This document shows positions 10,609-22,844 of a DNA stretch of 64,000 bases, one piece after another; positions within the stretch are counted from its first letter, which is position 1; every line of letters starts with the position of its first letter. The DNA comes from Akebia trifoliata. Taxonomy: Eukaryota; Streptophyta; Magnoliopsida; Ranunculales; Lardizabalaceae. The notes under the pieces were generated by a model. The model was not told the DNA's origin. It did not search any database and was given only the letters and a program-made list of their open reading frames with translations. Location: positions 13,378,248-13,442,247 of the forward strand of contig CM030710.1 of assembly GCA_017979445.1 (NCBI GenBank), written 5' to 3'. The position numbers and the translations under genes are program-made.

Positions 10609-11755
10609 CTACGGAACATACTCGAGAAAATATTTGAGACGTTGGCCATTCACTTTGAAAGTGGATCCGTCCTTAGGATTAAGGTCTTCAACAGCACCAT
10701 GGGGGTAAACTGTTTGGATAATATATGGGCCAGTCCATCGAGACTTGAGTTTTCTTGAAAAAGGGTGGAATCTACTATCATACAACAAAACTCTTTGATT
10801 GAAAATGGAATTTCTCTTAAGAATGTGCCTATCGTGAAAGAATTTGATACTCTTTGTACCTTTTGGCATAATCATATGAGTCATTTATAATCTTTTTTAA
10901 CTTGTCTTATTGTAACTTTCGTTTCTCACCGGTTTTATCAAAATCAAAGTTGAGGCGCTTGATCGCCCAACAAGCACGATGCTCGAGTTTTATAGGGAGA
11001 TAACAGGCCTTGCTAAAAACTAATCGGTAGGGAGACATCCCTATGGGTATCTTGAATGCAATCCGATAGGCCAAAAGTGAATTACTCAATCTCAAAAACC
11101 AATCTTTCCTTAAAGGATTGACTGTTTTTTCTAAGATAATCTTTATTTTCTTGTTGGAAATCTACACTTGTCTATTTGTTTGTGGGTGGTAAGGTGTGGC
11201 AACCTTATGCATTATGAGGTTTGTCTTCATTAACGCAACAAAGATCTTATTATAAAAATACGAGCCACCATCACTTATGATAGCTCGCGGAGTCCCGAAT
11301 CTTGAAAAGATCGTCTCCTTAATGAATTTTATTACAACCTTGCGATCGTTAATTCTACATGCCACAGTTTCGACCCATTTTGACTTGTAGTCAACTGCAA
11401 TTAGGATATATTGGTAACCTTGGGAGATAGGAAAGGATCCCATAAAGTTTATACCCCACATGTCAAAAATTTCGATGATTAGGATAGGATTTTGAGAAAC
11501 TAGTGGGCATCACAAAAAATACTAGGCCAGAAAAACCTATACTGTAAGATTTTCATAGCGGTCTTATTACCACTAAAGTGCCCTCCGCAGGCATGATTAT
11601 GACGAAACTCTAAGATATTAACTTATTCACAAGTTGGAATACAACGTCTAAGGATTTGATCGGGATAATACTTAAATAAGTATGGCTCATCCAAAAAATA
11701 CCATTTTATTTTCGATAGAAGACAGTTTCTCTTAGCTATTCATTTCGATTGGGAA
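10609..11755 (-). pseudogene. Athila integrase, frameshifted
   Basis: Integrase inserts element DNA into the chromosome. From N to C on the minus strand there is a His/Cys zinc-binding region around 11500-11610 (HNHACGGHFSGNKTAMKIL, then FCDAH) and the catalytic core at 11461-11162. The core shows [21 protein letters not shown] with the first Asp, [11 protein letters not shown] with the second Asp, and [12 protein letters not shown]. Next come a segment with GMSPYRLVFSKACYLP and WAIKRLNFDFD (11095-10907) and a C-terminal GPY-type module, RWTGPYIIQTVYPHGAVE, ending FKVNGQRLKYFL (10884-10609). These pieces lie in different frames separated by indels, so no full protein is made. Confidence 0.85.
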
Positions 11756-12323
11756 TTAATCTGTAACTAGGTAGTTGATAATGTTCGCATTCCATGGAGT
11801 GTTGGCTTGAGAGATTTGCATAAGTTGTTCTTTGGAAAAAGATTTAGAGATGTGTAAGGACTCCTCGGATGGCTTATTAACTATCCTAAACAAGTAATCA
11901 GCTACGACATTTTCTGCCCTCTTTTGATCTCGAATCTCGAGATCAAACTTTTTAGAAGTAGAATCCAATGGATTAGCCTTACTTTAGGATTTTCTTTGAT
12001 AGAAGGTACTTCAATGCTGCATAGTTTGTGTAGATCACGACTTTAGATTCTTTGACGTAGGGGCGAAATTTTTCAACGGCATAGACCACTACTAGCATTT
12101 CCTTCTCTGTTGTAGAGTAGTTAAGCTAAGCATCGTTAAATGCTTTACTAATATATTGGATAACATGAGGTTATTTTTCGATTTGCTATCCCAAAATAGT
12201 GCCTATTGCATAATCTGAAGCGTTGCAGATAACTTCAAATAGAATGTTACAGTTTGGAGGTTGAATAATGGGTGCCGAGGTTAACTCGGACTTGAGCTTG
12301 TTGAACGTAGAGAGACATAACTC
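11756..12323 (-). pseudogene. Athila RNase H domain, decayed
   Basis: The RNase H domain removes RNA from RNA/DNA hybrids during reverse transcription. On the minus strand, around 12150-12010, a frame reads ...LNYSTTEKEMLVVVYAVEKF and then YTNYAALKYLL, the usual Ty3/gypsy RNase H signature with one Asp changed (YTN for YTD). The C-terminal part, LEIRDQKRAENVVADYLFR, lies at 11968-11756. Stops and frame changes separate the parts. Confidence 0.75.
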
Positions 12324-13476
12324 TTAAAAGTCGAAAAGAACATTCTTTCCCAATAGTTCACATAAAGGCTTCAAGATTTTCTCAAAATCTTTAATGAATC
12401 TACGATAGAAATCTGTATGACCTAAGAATGGCCTAATTTCTCTGATCATTCTAGGAGGTGGTAAATTTTCGATTGGACCTACCTTCACCTTATCTACCTT
12501 GATCCCTTTAGCAGAAACAATGTGTCCTAACACAATCCTTGATGTTATCATGAAATAGCATTTTTCCTAATTGAAGACTAGATTGACCTCTTTGCAACGT
12601 ACAAGGACCAAAGTTAAGTAATGGAGACATTCCTCAAAACTTGATCTGAAAACTAAAAAATCGTCCATGAACACTTCGAGATATCTTTCTAGCATGTCGA
12701 GAAATATATTCATCATGCAACGTTGAAAAGTAGTGGGTGCATTGCACAATCCAAAAGGTATGTGACGATACGCAAAAGTTCTGAAGGGACGAGTGCAAGT
12801 TATTTTCTTTTGATCGATTGGAGCAACAGGTATCTGGTTATACCCGAAATAACCATCTAAGAAGCAATAGTAAGAATGTCCACATAGACGCTCTAACATT
12901 TGATTAATGAAAGTTAAGAAAAATGATCCTTAAGAGTCATCGAGTTGAGTTTCTTGTAATCGATACACACTTTTCATCCATTTTGGACTCGAGTGGGGAT
13001 TAATTTGTTATCTTGGTTCACTACCACAGTGAAACTAGACTTCTTAGGAGCTACTTGTATAGGACTCACCCAACGATTGTCAGAGATGGGACAAATAATA
13101 TCCACATTTAGCAATTTCATCATTTCCATCCAAACCATGTCTTTTATGATAGGATTTAACAGTCTCTAAGATTCTAAGGAAGGCTTAGTAAAATCCTCTA
13201 AATGAATATGGTGCATCACCACAAATGGACTAATTCCTTTGATGTTAGCTATGGTCCAACCAATATCTTCTTAATGTTCTCTTAATACTCCTAACAACTT
13301 TCCCTCTCGGACTTCATTGAGGTGAGAGGAAATGATCATAGGCAAGGTTTGACTCTTGCCAATAAATGCATATCTTAAAATCTCTGAAAGTGACCTGAGT
13401 TTTAATTTTTGAGGCTCGACATGGAAGGAACAAGATTGGATGTGCACATAGGAAGACTTTCAGTTTTTGCGTGCTA
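12324..13476 (-). pseudogene. Athila reverse transcriptase with upstream linker, frameshifted
   Basis: Reverse transcriptase copies element RNA to DNA. The upstream linker is visible in shifting frames from 13400 to 13150 (LPMIISSHL, then REGKLLGVLREH and IGWTIANIKGISP). The finger/palm region follows: SDNRWVSPIQVAPKKS, RVQNGWKVCIDYKKLNS, then 12899-12567 with FLDGYFGYNQIPVAP, FGLCNAPTTFQRCM and the catalytic VFMDDFLVF (the YXDD-type Asp pair is intact). The thumb-side piece at 12551-12324 reads LGHIVSAKGI and FLGHTDFYRRFIKDF. Frame breaks at about 12560, 12900 and 13300 make it non-functional. Confidence 0.85.
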
Positions 13477-14035
13477 TCACACATAATATAAGAGTGGAAC
13501 GAATTCAAGCAAAGCATTGACTTCGCTTATACACTCTTCTACATTCAAGTCAAGGACAAAGTAAGCCAAACATTTCGTTAAGAGATCAGAGTACCCTAAC
13601 TCTTGATACATTTGATTGACTAGCGTATCTATCATGTTCACTTCTTTCATATCGTCATCTATATCAATTCTTTGAAAATTGTGGAAGACGTTTAGTTTCA
13701 CTTTTATATCAACAAATGTTAAAGTCATAATCCTGTTTCTACAACGAATGACTGCATTAGAAGTGGCTAAGAATGGACGTCCTAAGATGATAGGAATATG
13801 ACTATTTGAATTGATGATTGGTTCTATGTCTAAGACAACAAAGTCAACAAGGAAATAAAAATCTTTGACTTCAAGTATCACGTCCTCAACTATACCCTTT
13901 GGAATTTTTATGGACCTATCGGCTAGACTCAACGTGATATCGATAGGTTTCAAAACCCCCAAACCTAATTGTTTATAAACCGAATATGGTAAAAGGTTCA
14001 TACTGGCACCTAAGTCTAAGAGACATTTTTGACCA
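13477..14035 (-). pseudogene. Athila aspartic protease region
   Basis: Retropepsin cleaves the gag-pol polyprotein. The catalytic motif is visible on the minus strand at about 14010-14030 as CLLDLGAS, followed in the same frame by NLLPYSVYKQLGLG and SLADRSIKIPKGIVEDV. ILGRPFLATSNAVI follows, the flap and second half of the fold, down to about 13650, then less conserved sequence to 13477. The frame is open from before the active site to 13477, the best preserved coding stretch of this element. Confidence 0.82.
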
Positions 14036-15387
14036 CTTGATTTTCAATTTGAATGAAAATTATCGGACATCCAATATTCTTAGATTTTGGTACAATCATT
14101 TGTTGGATGAGCGACAAAGTTTAAGCTGCCATGATGGCTTCCTGAGGAAACAGTGTTTTCCTTTTAGCCGTGGTCAAATCCTTTAGAAATTTCGCATAAA
14201 AAGGTATCTGCTTAATGACATCTAAGAATGGGATATTGATATGCACATTTTAAAAGACTTCTAAGACACCATCAAAATGCTTACCTTTTTTGGAGTCTCT
14301 AAGGTGATGGAAAAAATAGAACTTTTAGAATTGGCAAGATGATGGGAGGATTTTCCAAATCTTTCTCCTTCTTTTTTGGAGATTTTATGACTTCTTTTTG
14401 AACTTTGTCCTTCTCTAAGATTTTTTCTCCCTTGTTAATAGGTTGGACCTTATTGTCCACGTTCTTTCTTAAACACAAGGTGTGGATAGCCTGGACTGAG
14501 TCTTTTGGAGTTCCAGAATGACTTCCTACTTAGTATTGACCCTTCGATTCATTTGGAATTGAAGGTTAACCTCTAGGGTTAGGGATAGTCTGACTAGAAA
14601 ATTAACTTTTCACTCTTCCACTTAAGGGGAGAGCTAACTGCCCCAATTGAACTTCCATCTTAGCTATAGATTATGCAATAAGCTGGTTAATCTAAGTTTG
14701 ATTTTGATGGATTTGCTGTTGAGTTTGGAGGAACTGTTGTTGCTATCTCATCAACTATATAATCATAGATTCTAAGGACGACGCTTGTTGGACAAGCTGA
14801 TAGTAATTGGTTATGGGATCTGGTATGATGGTTTTACAATCTGTAGATTGTTGGGATTGATAAGGAACTTGAGGAACAATGGCTTGGTTTGTGGAAGAAT
14901 CAGATTGCCTAAGAAAACTCTTATTGTAACTTGACGGACCATTTGATTGAATAGGATCGTTCTGTCTGTACGAGAAATTAAGATGGAATCTATTATCTGG
15001 GTGATATATTTGGCTAAAAGAGTTTGGAGTTGACTTCCTAAAAGTACTATAGCCATTAATCTCATTTTCTTATTCAGCTTTGATTTGAGACAAGTTGGGA
15101 CAATACTTTACCAAATGGTCATTGCCATCACATATGACGCACAAAGAACTCAATTTGACAGTCACTTGCAAAACTATACGAGGGTCCAGGTGAGGTTTGG
15201 ATGTTGAGATGGTAAAGGCATCTAACTTTTTCATGAGATTATTCATCCCACTCACTAGACTAGACATGATATTTTTTTGATCAGGGTCTGCCTTCATCTC
15301 ATACTTGCTTGTATTCCTAACCAAATCGTCTCTATCAAACTCTTACTGGTTAGTACTCCAATTTTGAGAACTCTCGACTAACTCAAC
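14036..15387 (-). pseudogene. Athila gag C-terminal part with CCHC zinc knuckle
   Basis: At 15324-15070 the frame reads a Met-rich helix, then CVICDGNDHLVKYC, a standard CX2CX4HX4C nucleic-acid-binding knuckle (15100-15141, minus strand). A following low-complexity segment rich in Gln/Ser/Pro/Asn is spread over shifted frames down to about 14700. From 14700 to 14036 are decayed frames leading to the protease. The N-terminal gag is missing because LTR B begins at 15388 immediately beyond. Confidence 0.72.
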
Positions 15388-16949
15388 TGACAACGTCCTC
15401 GATCCGCGGGTTACAGTTCTGCTTTTATTTCTTATTTTTTAGGTTTGGTAGTCGCCACCTAGTTATTATGGTCTAGGAACCGAGCATTGACTCTAAATAG
15501 ATAAAAACAACTAATCTACGAATAAAAAGTAACTATGGTCAGGGAATCACGTTATAGGATTGGAAGGTGTTGGACACCAACCCCGTCCGACAAACGCCGG
15601 TCTTTACTATTTTTCAAAAAAGATTACATTGTTAAAAAATCTAAAACTAATAAATAAAAAAATAAGAAGTACCTAGATGATCGTAACGATTTCTTTCCTC
15701 AAAGCTGGCGAAGAGATTCCTCATATGAGATTCCTTGCTTTGTTTCTGTCACTAGATCTGCTTGTCATCTCCAAGTTGATGTATCTAGATCTGAGTTTTT
15801 TCTGAGTTTTTTTTAAGGGTATCTAGATATTTTTGAAAGGTTTCTGAGTGTTTTTTGAGTAAAAATTGAGATTTAGATGATTGGTAGGGAGTTAGGACTT
15901 CCAAATTAGGATTTGGAGAAAGCTAGGAAGATTTTTTGACCTACTTTTTCTAGAGTTTATTTTGACCTCAGAAATTAGGTTGTGGAGGCTCCTATTTATA
16001 GATTTTTTTGGAAGAATTAGGGTTTAACTAGGTCTCCTTTTAGATAAGGTGAATAAGGGTTTTGACTTAAATCTTATTTGATTGATTAGGTTTCTTTACA
16101 TTAGGATTTTAATTAGGATTTTGACTTAAGTCTTATTTGATTGACTAGGTTTCTTTAAATTATGATTTTAATCCTTACGTACAATGAAAGAATATATTTT
16201 TGATTTTTGGACAATCCCCCTTTAATTCTTTAGGCCCCTAGATGGAAGGGTCTTTTAATAAATATCAAGGGGTTCCACTTAAATAAGTGGGCAACCATAA
16301 ACAATTTTGCCTGAGAGCTTGATTGTTTGGTTTAAAATTTTTAATTTTAATTAGGATTTCACTTTAAATTAATTAATGTTTTAATTTTTAATTTTGATAT
16401 TTTAAATTGTTAAAATTAAAAAATTACCATTTTACCCCTGAAAAGGATTTTTGCATTTTAGGTCATTTATAGATGTTTGGGGATATTTTAGAATTGATTT
16501 TTCATAAGAAATTCAATGGGATTATCAGTTTGTGTCACTTATGAAAGTTTTTGTATGAAATGATTATAGACCTTATGAGGAGTATTTTCATAATTTTGTC
16601 AAATTTGGTGAAAATTTACGAAATGCTTTATTTGATTTCATTTTGTTGTTTTATGTGTTCGAATGGGTTTTCCTAAGCGTGATGTGGGATCTAAGGATGT
16701 TTGATGCTACGGGTATTTTAATAATTTAATAATTTTTTAGTGATTTTTATCGTAAAGCTTCTTTTTGACTAAAGAATGATGATTTCTATGTTTTGAGGTC
16801 ATATTTTCCTAACTTAACGTGATTTCTAAAGTTTTGCTCGCTTGAAATACCTAATCTGAATTTTTGAAACATATCTACTAATAAACAGAAACATTGGAAT
16901 ATTCATCCATCATTGGGAACCGTCGCAAGTGCAAGATGGGGTGTCTACA
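15388..16949 (-). mobile_element. LTR B, left end of the palindrome
   Basis: On the minus strand it starts TGTAGACACCCCATC at 16949 and ends at 15388, 1562 bases. It is a 3' LTR: inside (right of it) the sequence is AAAAAGGGGCTTC, a polypurine tract as seen on the minus strand. Left of it is Athila gag, with TCAAC (15383-15387) as the candidate target site. Confidence 0.85.
15992..16001 (-). promoter_or_regulatory. LTR B TATA box
   Basis: CTATAAATAG on the minus strand, the positional equivalent of the LTR A TATA box. It would drive transcription leftwards, away from the palindrome centre, into the Athila remnant. Confidence 0.55.
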
Positions 16950-17419
16950 GAAGCCCCTTTTTGGTACAGGGTTGAAGCAAATTAGATAAGAAATCTATTT
17001 TGGTAGATAGTGCGATATCTAAATGCCAAAGCTGATGACAGTTCATTTTGTAGTTTGATTTAGCAATTCATCGGGACGTTCGGATCCTTGAAGGTAAAAC
17101 TCTCCCCGAACTAAAGGTATGTCAGGTCCTCAATCCTGAACTCTCATTAACGAATTTTGATCTTTGAATTTTGGAAAATTCTCCCTGACTAATAAAAAAG
17201 TACACATGTGTGCAATGGGTGATACCTACTGAGTATTCTATTGGCTCATTGAGAATAAACTCTCCTCGATAACCACAAATGTCAGGTCTTAGAGATCTTT
17301 TCTCGCTGACGATGATGCAATGAAGACAATCACACAATATTGAATTATGGTAAGTTTGAATAATGAGATAGGTGATGTAGAAACTTCATTAAATCTTATC
17401 GAAATTCTTTTTTAGAGTT

Positions 17420-18330
17420 CGAAAAAATTTGAGGTTCATTTATCGGACTTGAGCTCATTGGAACCACGCTTCTCAGGCTAAGGTTTATAGGAACTTAAAA
17501 AATCCTATTCAAGTTGGAGTCTCATTTCTTGGACTCGAACTAAAGTTTACAGGAACATAAACAATCTCCTTAATTCATTCTATGATTCAAACAAAACTGG
17601 AGTCTCGTTTCTTGGACTTTGGTTGAGATTTACAAGAACTTAAACAGTCCCACTAATTTATTCTATGATTCAAACAAAGCTAGAATCTCATTTCTCGGAC
17701 TCTAGCTAAGGTTTGTAGGCACTTCAAAAATCCTATTCATTCTATAATTCAAAAAAGTTGAAGTCTCATTTCTCAGACTCGAACTTATTGGAGCCACACG
17801 TTTCGGGCTAAGGTTTATAAGCACTTCAAAAAACCTAATCATTCTATGATTTAAAAAAAGTCAGGGTCTCATTTCTTGGATTAGAACTTACTAAAGCCAT
17901 GTTTCTCGGGCTAAGGTTTGTAAGCACTTCAAAAAACCTATTCATTCTATGATTAAAAAAAAGTCAGAGTCTCGTTTCTCGGACTCAAACTTATTGGAGC
18001 CACGCTTTTCAGGTTAAGATTTGTAGGTACTTCAAAAAACCTATTTATTTTTTGATTCAAAAAAGTCAAAGTTCATTTTTCGGACTCGAACTTATTAGAG
18101 TCATGCTTTTCTGGCTAAGATTTGTAAACACTTCCAAAAACCTACTCATGCTATGATTCAAAAAAGTTAGAGTCTCGTTTTTAGGATACGAACTTATTGA
18201 AGTCACGCTTCTTGGGCTAAGGTTTGTAGGCACTTCAAAAAATCTACTCATTCTATGATTCAGAAAAAGTCGGAGTCTCGTTTCTCGGACTCAAATTTAT
18301 TAGAGTCACATTTTTTGGACTAAAATTAGT
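17420..18330 (-). repeat. Minisatellite of about 100 bases, left arm
   Basis: Roughly eight to nine units, each with AGTCTCGTTTCTCGGACTC, a GAACTTATTGGAGCCACGCT stretch, GCTAAGGTTTGTAGG and CACTTCAAAAA. Starts of the first motif near 17967, 18068, 18170 and 18272 give a period of about 102. The same unit, inverted, forms the array at 26520-27075. Confidence 0.85.
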
Positions 18331-18959
18331 TAAAGACTCGGTATTATCGAGCTCAAAGTTTGAAAGATCGGGCCTTTATTGGTTTATTATGCATCTGGAT
18401 TCATAATTATCACTGGGCTTCGCCAGTATTTTAGAATTTTGAAAAAGATTTTCTTTTTAATCATATGATTAAGAATAAAAATTTTGGAATCACAGTTATT
18501 CTGAAAATGCCCCTAGTTTACAAGTTGGCTTTAATTGGAACTTGACTACGAAATCGATTTAATGGATTGCACTTAAAAAATATGAACGAGCTACTATGGA
18601 CTCTGATATATGACAGACAGAAGAATCGGCATTCCTTTAAATTTTTAAAACTCTTAGGATTATCATATGTACAATACAGAATTTGATCATTTCCTTTTTG
18701 AATTTCCTCTGAAAAATGCTTGAGCTGGACTTAAAATCTTAATAATTATTGAAATAGAAAATCTTTCCTTTGGCGAATACTTGGACAAGTAACATATTCC
18801 TAAAGATCTTACAATGTTTAAGATGGCTTATAAGTTTTTTCTACTTCAACATTATTTTTGTCGAATGTTGTGGCTTGAATGGTACTGCATTTCCTAGTTT
18901 CTGCACAAGCTTCCTTTTTAATTTTTCTTGTTGATGAGATATTTCCCCCTATTTGATGA

Positions 18960-19320
18960 TATCCTAATTTTTTCTTAGATCGTCTCTTCAGGTTTTCAAT
19001 CTAGCGAGCTTTTTTTTTTTTTTTTTCTGATGATGCCTTGATTTTTGCCTAGTTCGTCTTTTTAGAATTTTGACTTAGCAGGCCTTCTTTTTTATGGTTA
19101 TACCCTAACTTTTGCCTAAGTCTCCCTTTCGGGTTTTCGACTTAGCGGACTTCTTTTTTTTCTCAATGATCTTGAATAACCACCTCGACAACTTCTTTTT
19201 TACTTTTTTTCTCAATAGGATTTTTCCTTTTTTGTGTACCTTAATTTTTGTCTAGGTTGCCTTTCAAGATTTTCAATCTAACGGGTTTTTTTTTTTCAAC
19301 TTCTTGGTGTCATGCACCTA
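18960..19320 (-). repeat. Degenerate ~75-base repeats, left arm
   Basis: Several diverged units of the form TTTTGCCTAG(A)TCG(T)C..TTTC..GTTTTCAA(T)CTAGCGGGC. Equivalents occur at 25690-25880, 29145-29480 and 35210-35560, so this repeat block is common to all four Ogre-like derivatives between 15 and 36 kb. Confidence 0.7.
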
Positions 19321-20227
19321 AATTGAGTCAATTAGCATTCAGGAAGACTTAATAGGTGGGCTTAGGACATGGTTTAAAAATAGAAGGTATAAAAGGTCAA
19401 CTTTTCCAAAATGCCCCTTGTCTGATATTCTCTATTTTTTAATGCCCCTAGTTTGGCATTCTTTTCTGTAATTTTTTTTACTCTTTTTTTTAATGCCCCT
19501 AGTTTGGCATTATTTTCTTTTCTGTCAATTCTTTTATTCTTTTTTTACTAATGCCCCTAGTTGGCGTTCTTTTCCTTTGAATCTTTTAATAGGGGATTTT
19601 CCTCTTGGATGACAATTTTCTTAAGAGAATACATTTTTTTGCGTGACTGGACCTGAAGTAACTTCTCAGGTTGCCTATGTACCTCAAATATTTCTTTTAT
19701 CTTTTGGGATCAGGTCAAAACGTAGTTTATACACAGATTCCCTCCTAAGGTTGGTGTGATTTAAAAAGAAGAGGTTATTGATTCTTTTAAAGGCTGCAAG
19801 GGGTTAAAGAAGGTTGTCTTTTTCTTGGTAAAACAAGAAAATGGTTTGACCAAAGAAGGTCTCATTTTGTGAAATACTACTTGATTTGGTCAAGATTTTA
19901 AAAACTCGATGTTTTGATTGCTCTGTCGAATAAGGTCTTTTTTTGAGAATGAGTAATCTTCAGTCTTCTTTTACAAAGTTGAGTGTGATTGAATTTTTTG
20001 TATTTGAAGTTGACTCGTTTAACCCTTTCCAAACTTTGAAAAAAAATCTTATATTCTTTTGCGAATAAGAACTCTTCTTTCTTAAGTGAAAAACATGATG
20101 AATCCCTTCTTACATATCTTAATACCTTTGTTGATGGTTTCAACTACATCATTCTTGATAATCTTTGATTTTGAAGTTCACCCTCAACTTTATGCATTGA
20201 TTTATTTTGGTGCAATCTATCAATATA

Positions 20228-20320
20228 TCCTCATGAGGTCATGCAAGAACGTTGTTGAATTTCTCAAGTAAGTTTATTATTCTCTCATGTTCCCTTGAGG
20301 ATGATGTAATACTCATTTTC
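20228..20320 (-). pseudogene. Reverse transcriptase N-terminal remnant, left arm
   Basis: On the minus strand a frame reads ...EHERIINLLEKFNNVLA, stop, PHEDI. This matches the segment before the reverse transcriptase palm in Ogre/Tat elements, with a stop where Trp is expected. The catalytic core is absent. The same remnant with the same stop is at 24610-24700 in the right arm. Confidence 0.6.
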
Positions 20321-21194
20321 ACTTTTTAAGTGCACTCTTTAATTTCAATATTTTTTAAGTTTGATTAGTGAGCCTTGGGTCATTCTTTATGTCAAATTTT
20401 AGTTCATATCATTATTGCACACAGGATAATCAAAAGCTTCTTGATTTTATTAGAATAAAAAGACATAGACTACAAACTCGACTAAAACTTGAAAGTTGAA
20501 GAAATACTAACGTAACTAAAATGACCAACTGAATTTAAAGACTGATGAAAACTGAACTGAAACTAAAAGAAAACTCAGGGACACTTATTTACAAAGTGGG
20601 GAGGTCCTTCTAGGTGTATGAAAATAATACTATGGTGCAAGGGTAGACTACTTGGACTTGACGATGGTACCCTGAAAAGATGACTCTTTTGACGGACCCA
20701 AAGTGGCACAAATGGTGGTATAGAACGTTTGGGACAAATTATTACCTGTGTGGAAGGACACCAAGATTAACCATTGATTCTCAAGGTTTGATTCTTAACC
20801 ACATGATTAAAATTTTGAAATTAGCCTATGTCTGGTGGGAAACATTGAATCCAATTGCACTATATGTCTATAGTGACCAAGAATGTGAGAAAGGTTAGTC
20901 ACGAGTCTATCTATGATTAGGACAGAACCTTTGATCAGACAAAATAATTTGACCCTAAGATCGAATCTTTTTTATAAAATAGTCTGAATCTTTGAAAGTG
21001 AAATCAATTGGTCCAACTGGTTTAGTGTTGATCAGTTTGACGCATTTGTTGATTGGGCCAATTGATTTACATTTCACTCATTGGGTCGGACCGATATTGC
21101 GGGTTTAGTTTGAATAGTCTGGACCAGTCCGCCCACTTACCTGTTGATTGGTTTGAATAGAACAACCTGGGAATACCCATAGTTGGTTCAGGTT

Positions 21195-22275
21195 ATGACC
21201 TATAGGATTGTTCCTAGACTTTAGGTTTACTACGTGCAATAGAATTTATCCGGCACCTATATACCTCGTGAGTGTACTCAATCAGATGGTACGTGGTAAC
21301 TTGGTTTGATATACCGTATAGGTGATAATCTAATATTCCAACTCAAATCTCTGAAGTCAAAAATAGCCGATTTAATCCCTAGTTGAAAGGTGGCACACGA
21401 TGCTGAGGAAGGGGACTTTTGAGTCACCTCTCATTTAGAATAGACGTAGTCTATGCCCTTTATACCGTAGTACATCAGGACAGGATCTCGTTTAGGCACT
21501 GAGTTTAACCAAGAAGTGCAGTTGGTGAACTTAGATTAACTTTGATATACTGTATAAGTATGAGTCTACGGTTGGTGATCGGGATATGTGACTGTGCGGC
21601 TTACAATAGGACAAAGGCTCAAGTTGCTCCAGCTTGGATGCATCGATATACTTTTCAGTGTCACCTAATCGAATGGTACTGATGGTCCAGTTTTAATACC
21701 GTCTGATCAGGTGATTCTGAGAGATATATTGATGCACCCAGGCTGGAGCGACCTGTGCCTTTGACCTATTGTAAGCCACACAGTCACATGTCCCGATTGC
21801 CAACGTAGTACTAGTACGTGGTCGGTCCCCTCGTGGGATGCCAAACCATTTATGAAAGCTACAACTCTTGACTCGTACCCGTAGGTATAAAAAATAAACT
21901 AAGTATATCAATTGCACTTCTTGGTCAAAACCAGTGCCTAAGCGAGATCTTGCCCCGCTGTACCCTACTGTACGAGGGGGATAGACTACGTCTACTCTAG
22001 ACGAGAGGTATTTAATGGGCCCTTGCTCAACATTGTGCGCCACCTCTCAATTGGAGATCAAACTGGTTGTTTTTGGCTTCAGAGAAGTGAGTTGAGGTTT
22101 TAGATTATCACCTATACGGTATATTAAACCAAGTCACCATGTATCGAGAGGTATATAGGTGTATTTGGGCAGGGGTGGCCAGATAAAATGCATTGCACGC
22201 AGTAAGCTTAGAGTCTAGAAACCTTCCCTGTAGGCCACAACTCGAACTTATCGTGGGTGTTCCCGGGTTGCTCCA
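21195..22275. repeat. Leader block in two inverted copies at the palindrome centre
   Basis: Left copy 21195-21687 and right copy 21688-22275 are inverted versions of the block seen at 3690-4460 and 38175-38930. The right copy is more complete: the CGTACTAGTACTACGTTGG stretch is intact at about 21795 (inverted), while the left copy has a deletion there. Flanking sequence out to about 20640 and 22840 also pairs, for example the CACTTTGGGTCCGT stretch at about 22756 against 20694. Confidence 0.85.
21662..21713. repeat. Palindrome centre with 14-base loop
   Basis: Positions 21662-21680 (CACCTAATCGAATGGTACT) pair with 21695-21713 (AATACCGTCTGATCAGGTG) with a few mismatches, enclosing 21681-21694. 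No LTR, primer-binding site or filler DNA lies between the arms, so both lost their 5' LTRs at nearly the same leader position. Confidence 0.8.
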
Positions 22276-22844
22276 TTTAATCTAACCAAAAGGTAAGTGG
22301 GCGGACTGATCCGCACCGTTCAAATTAAACCCGCAATATCGGTCCGACCCAACTGGTAAAATGCACCAATCAATTTGAACCAATTAAACCAGTTGGCCCA
22401 ATTGACAAATGGATCTAACTGAACAACATCAAATTAGTTAGACCAATTGGTTTTTAGGTTCAAAGATTCAACCTAGCTCATATCGAAAAGATGCAATCAG
22501 GAGGTCAAACTAATTAGTCTGACCCAAGGTTCAACCCCAACCAAGGGTAGACCCGTAATTAACTTCTTTCACTCTTGTGGTCTTTATAGACTTATAATGT
22601 ATTTGGACTTAATATTTACAACCGGACTTGGGCTAAATCATGTCAAATTTCTTTTTATCATGTGGTTAAGAATCCAACCTTCCGAGTCAATAGTTGATCC
22701 TGATTTACTTCTAATTAGGTAATAATTGCTCCTCGGCATTCTAAACCAACCGTGCCACTTTGGGTCCGTGAAAAGAGTCGTCTCACCAGAGTACTTTTGT
22801 CAAGCCCAAGTAGTCAACACTATCCACAAGAAGAAACAAGTACA

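Larger units (their letters stand above)
8409..15387 (-). mobile_element. Athila-type Ty3/gypsy element, interrupted at both ends
   Basis: From right to left on the minus strand: C-terminal gag with a zinc knuckle, protease, reverse transcriptase, RNase H, integrase, a 1.3 kb 3' untranslated stretch, polypurine tract and part of the 3' LTR. The wording of the protease (ILGRPFLATSNAVI), the GMSPYRLVFSKACYLP segment of integrase and the long untranslated 3' region fit the Athila branch. The LTR is cut at 8408/8409 by element 1 and gag is cut at 15387/15388 by the palindromic complex. The missing halves are not found in the window. Every domain carries frameshifts or stops, so this is the oldest layer here. 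Confidence 0.85.
16950..21687 (-). mobile_element. Left arm internal region, gag and pol deleted
   Basis: From right to left: leader block (21195-21687), primer-distal leader down to about 20640, a join at about 20580-20640 where gag should be, then a short reverse-transcriptase start remnant (20228-20320). Sequence shared with 25020-25290 follows at about 19600-19900, then degenerate ~75-base repeats (18960-19320), a ~100-base minisatellite (17420-18330), and the tail shared with 27080-27560. No open gene remains. Confidence 0.75.

Noticed and set aside
21693..22043. 116-codon minus-strand frame at the palindrome centre
   Set aside because: It is the conserved leader block; the other three copies of this block do not maintain the frame.
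22726..22844. Upstream extension of the right-arm gag frame to 22752
   Set aside because: This part pairs with non-coding leader in the left arm and has no counterpart before gag in element 1; ATG at 22845 aligns with the other gag start.
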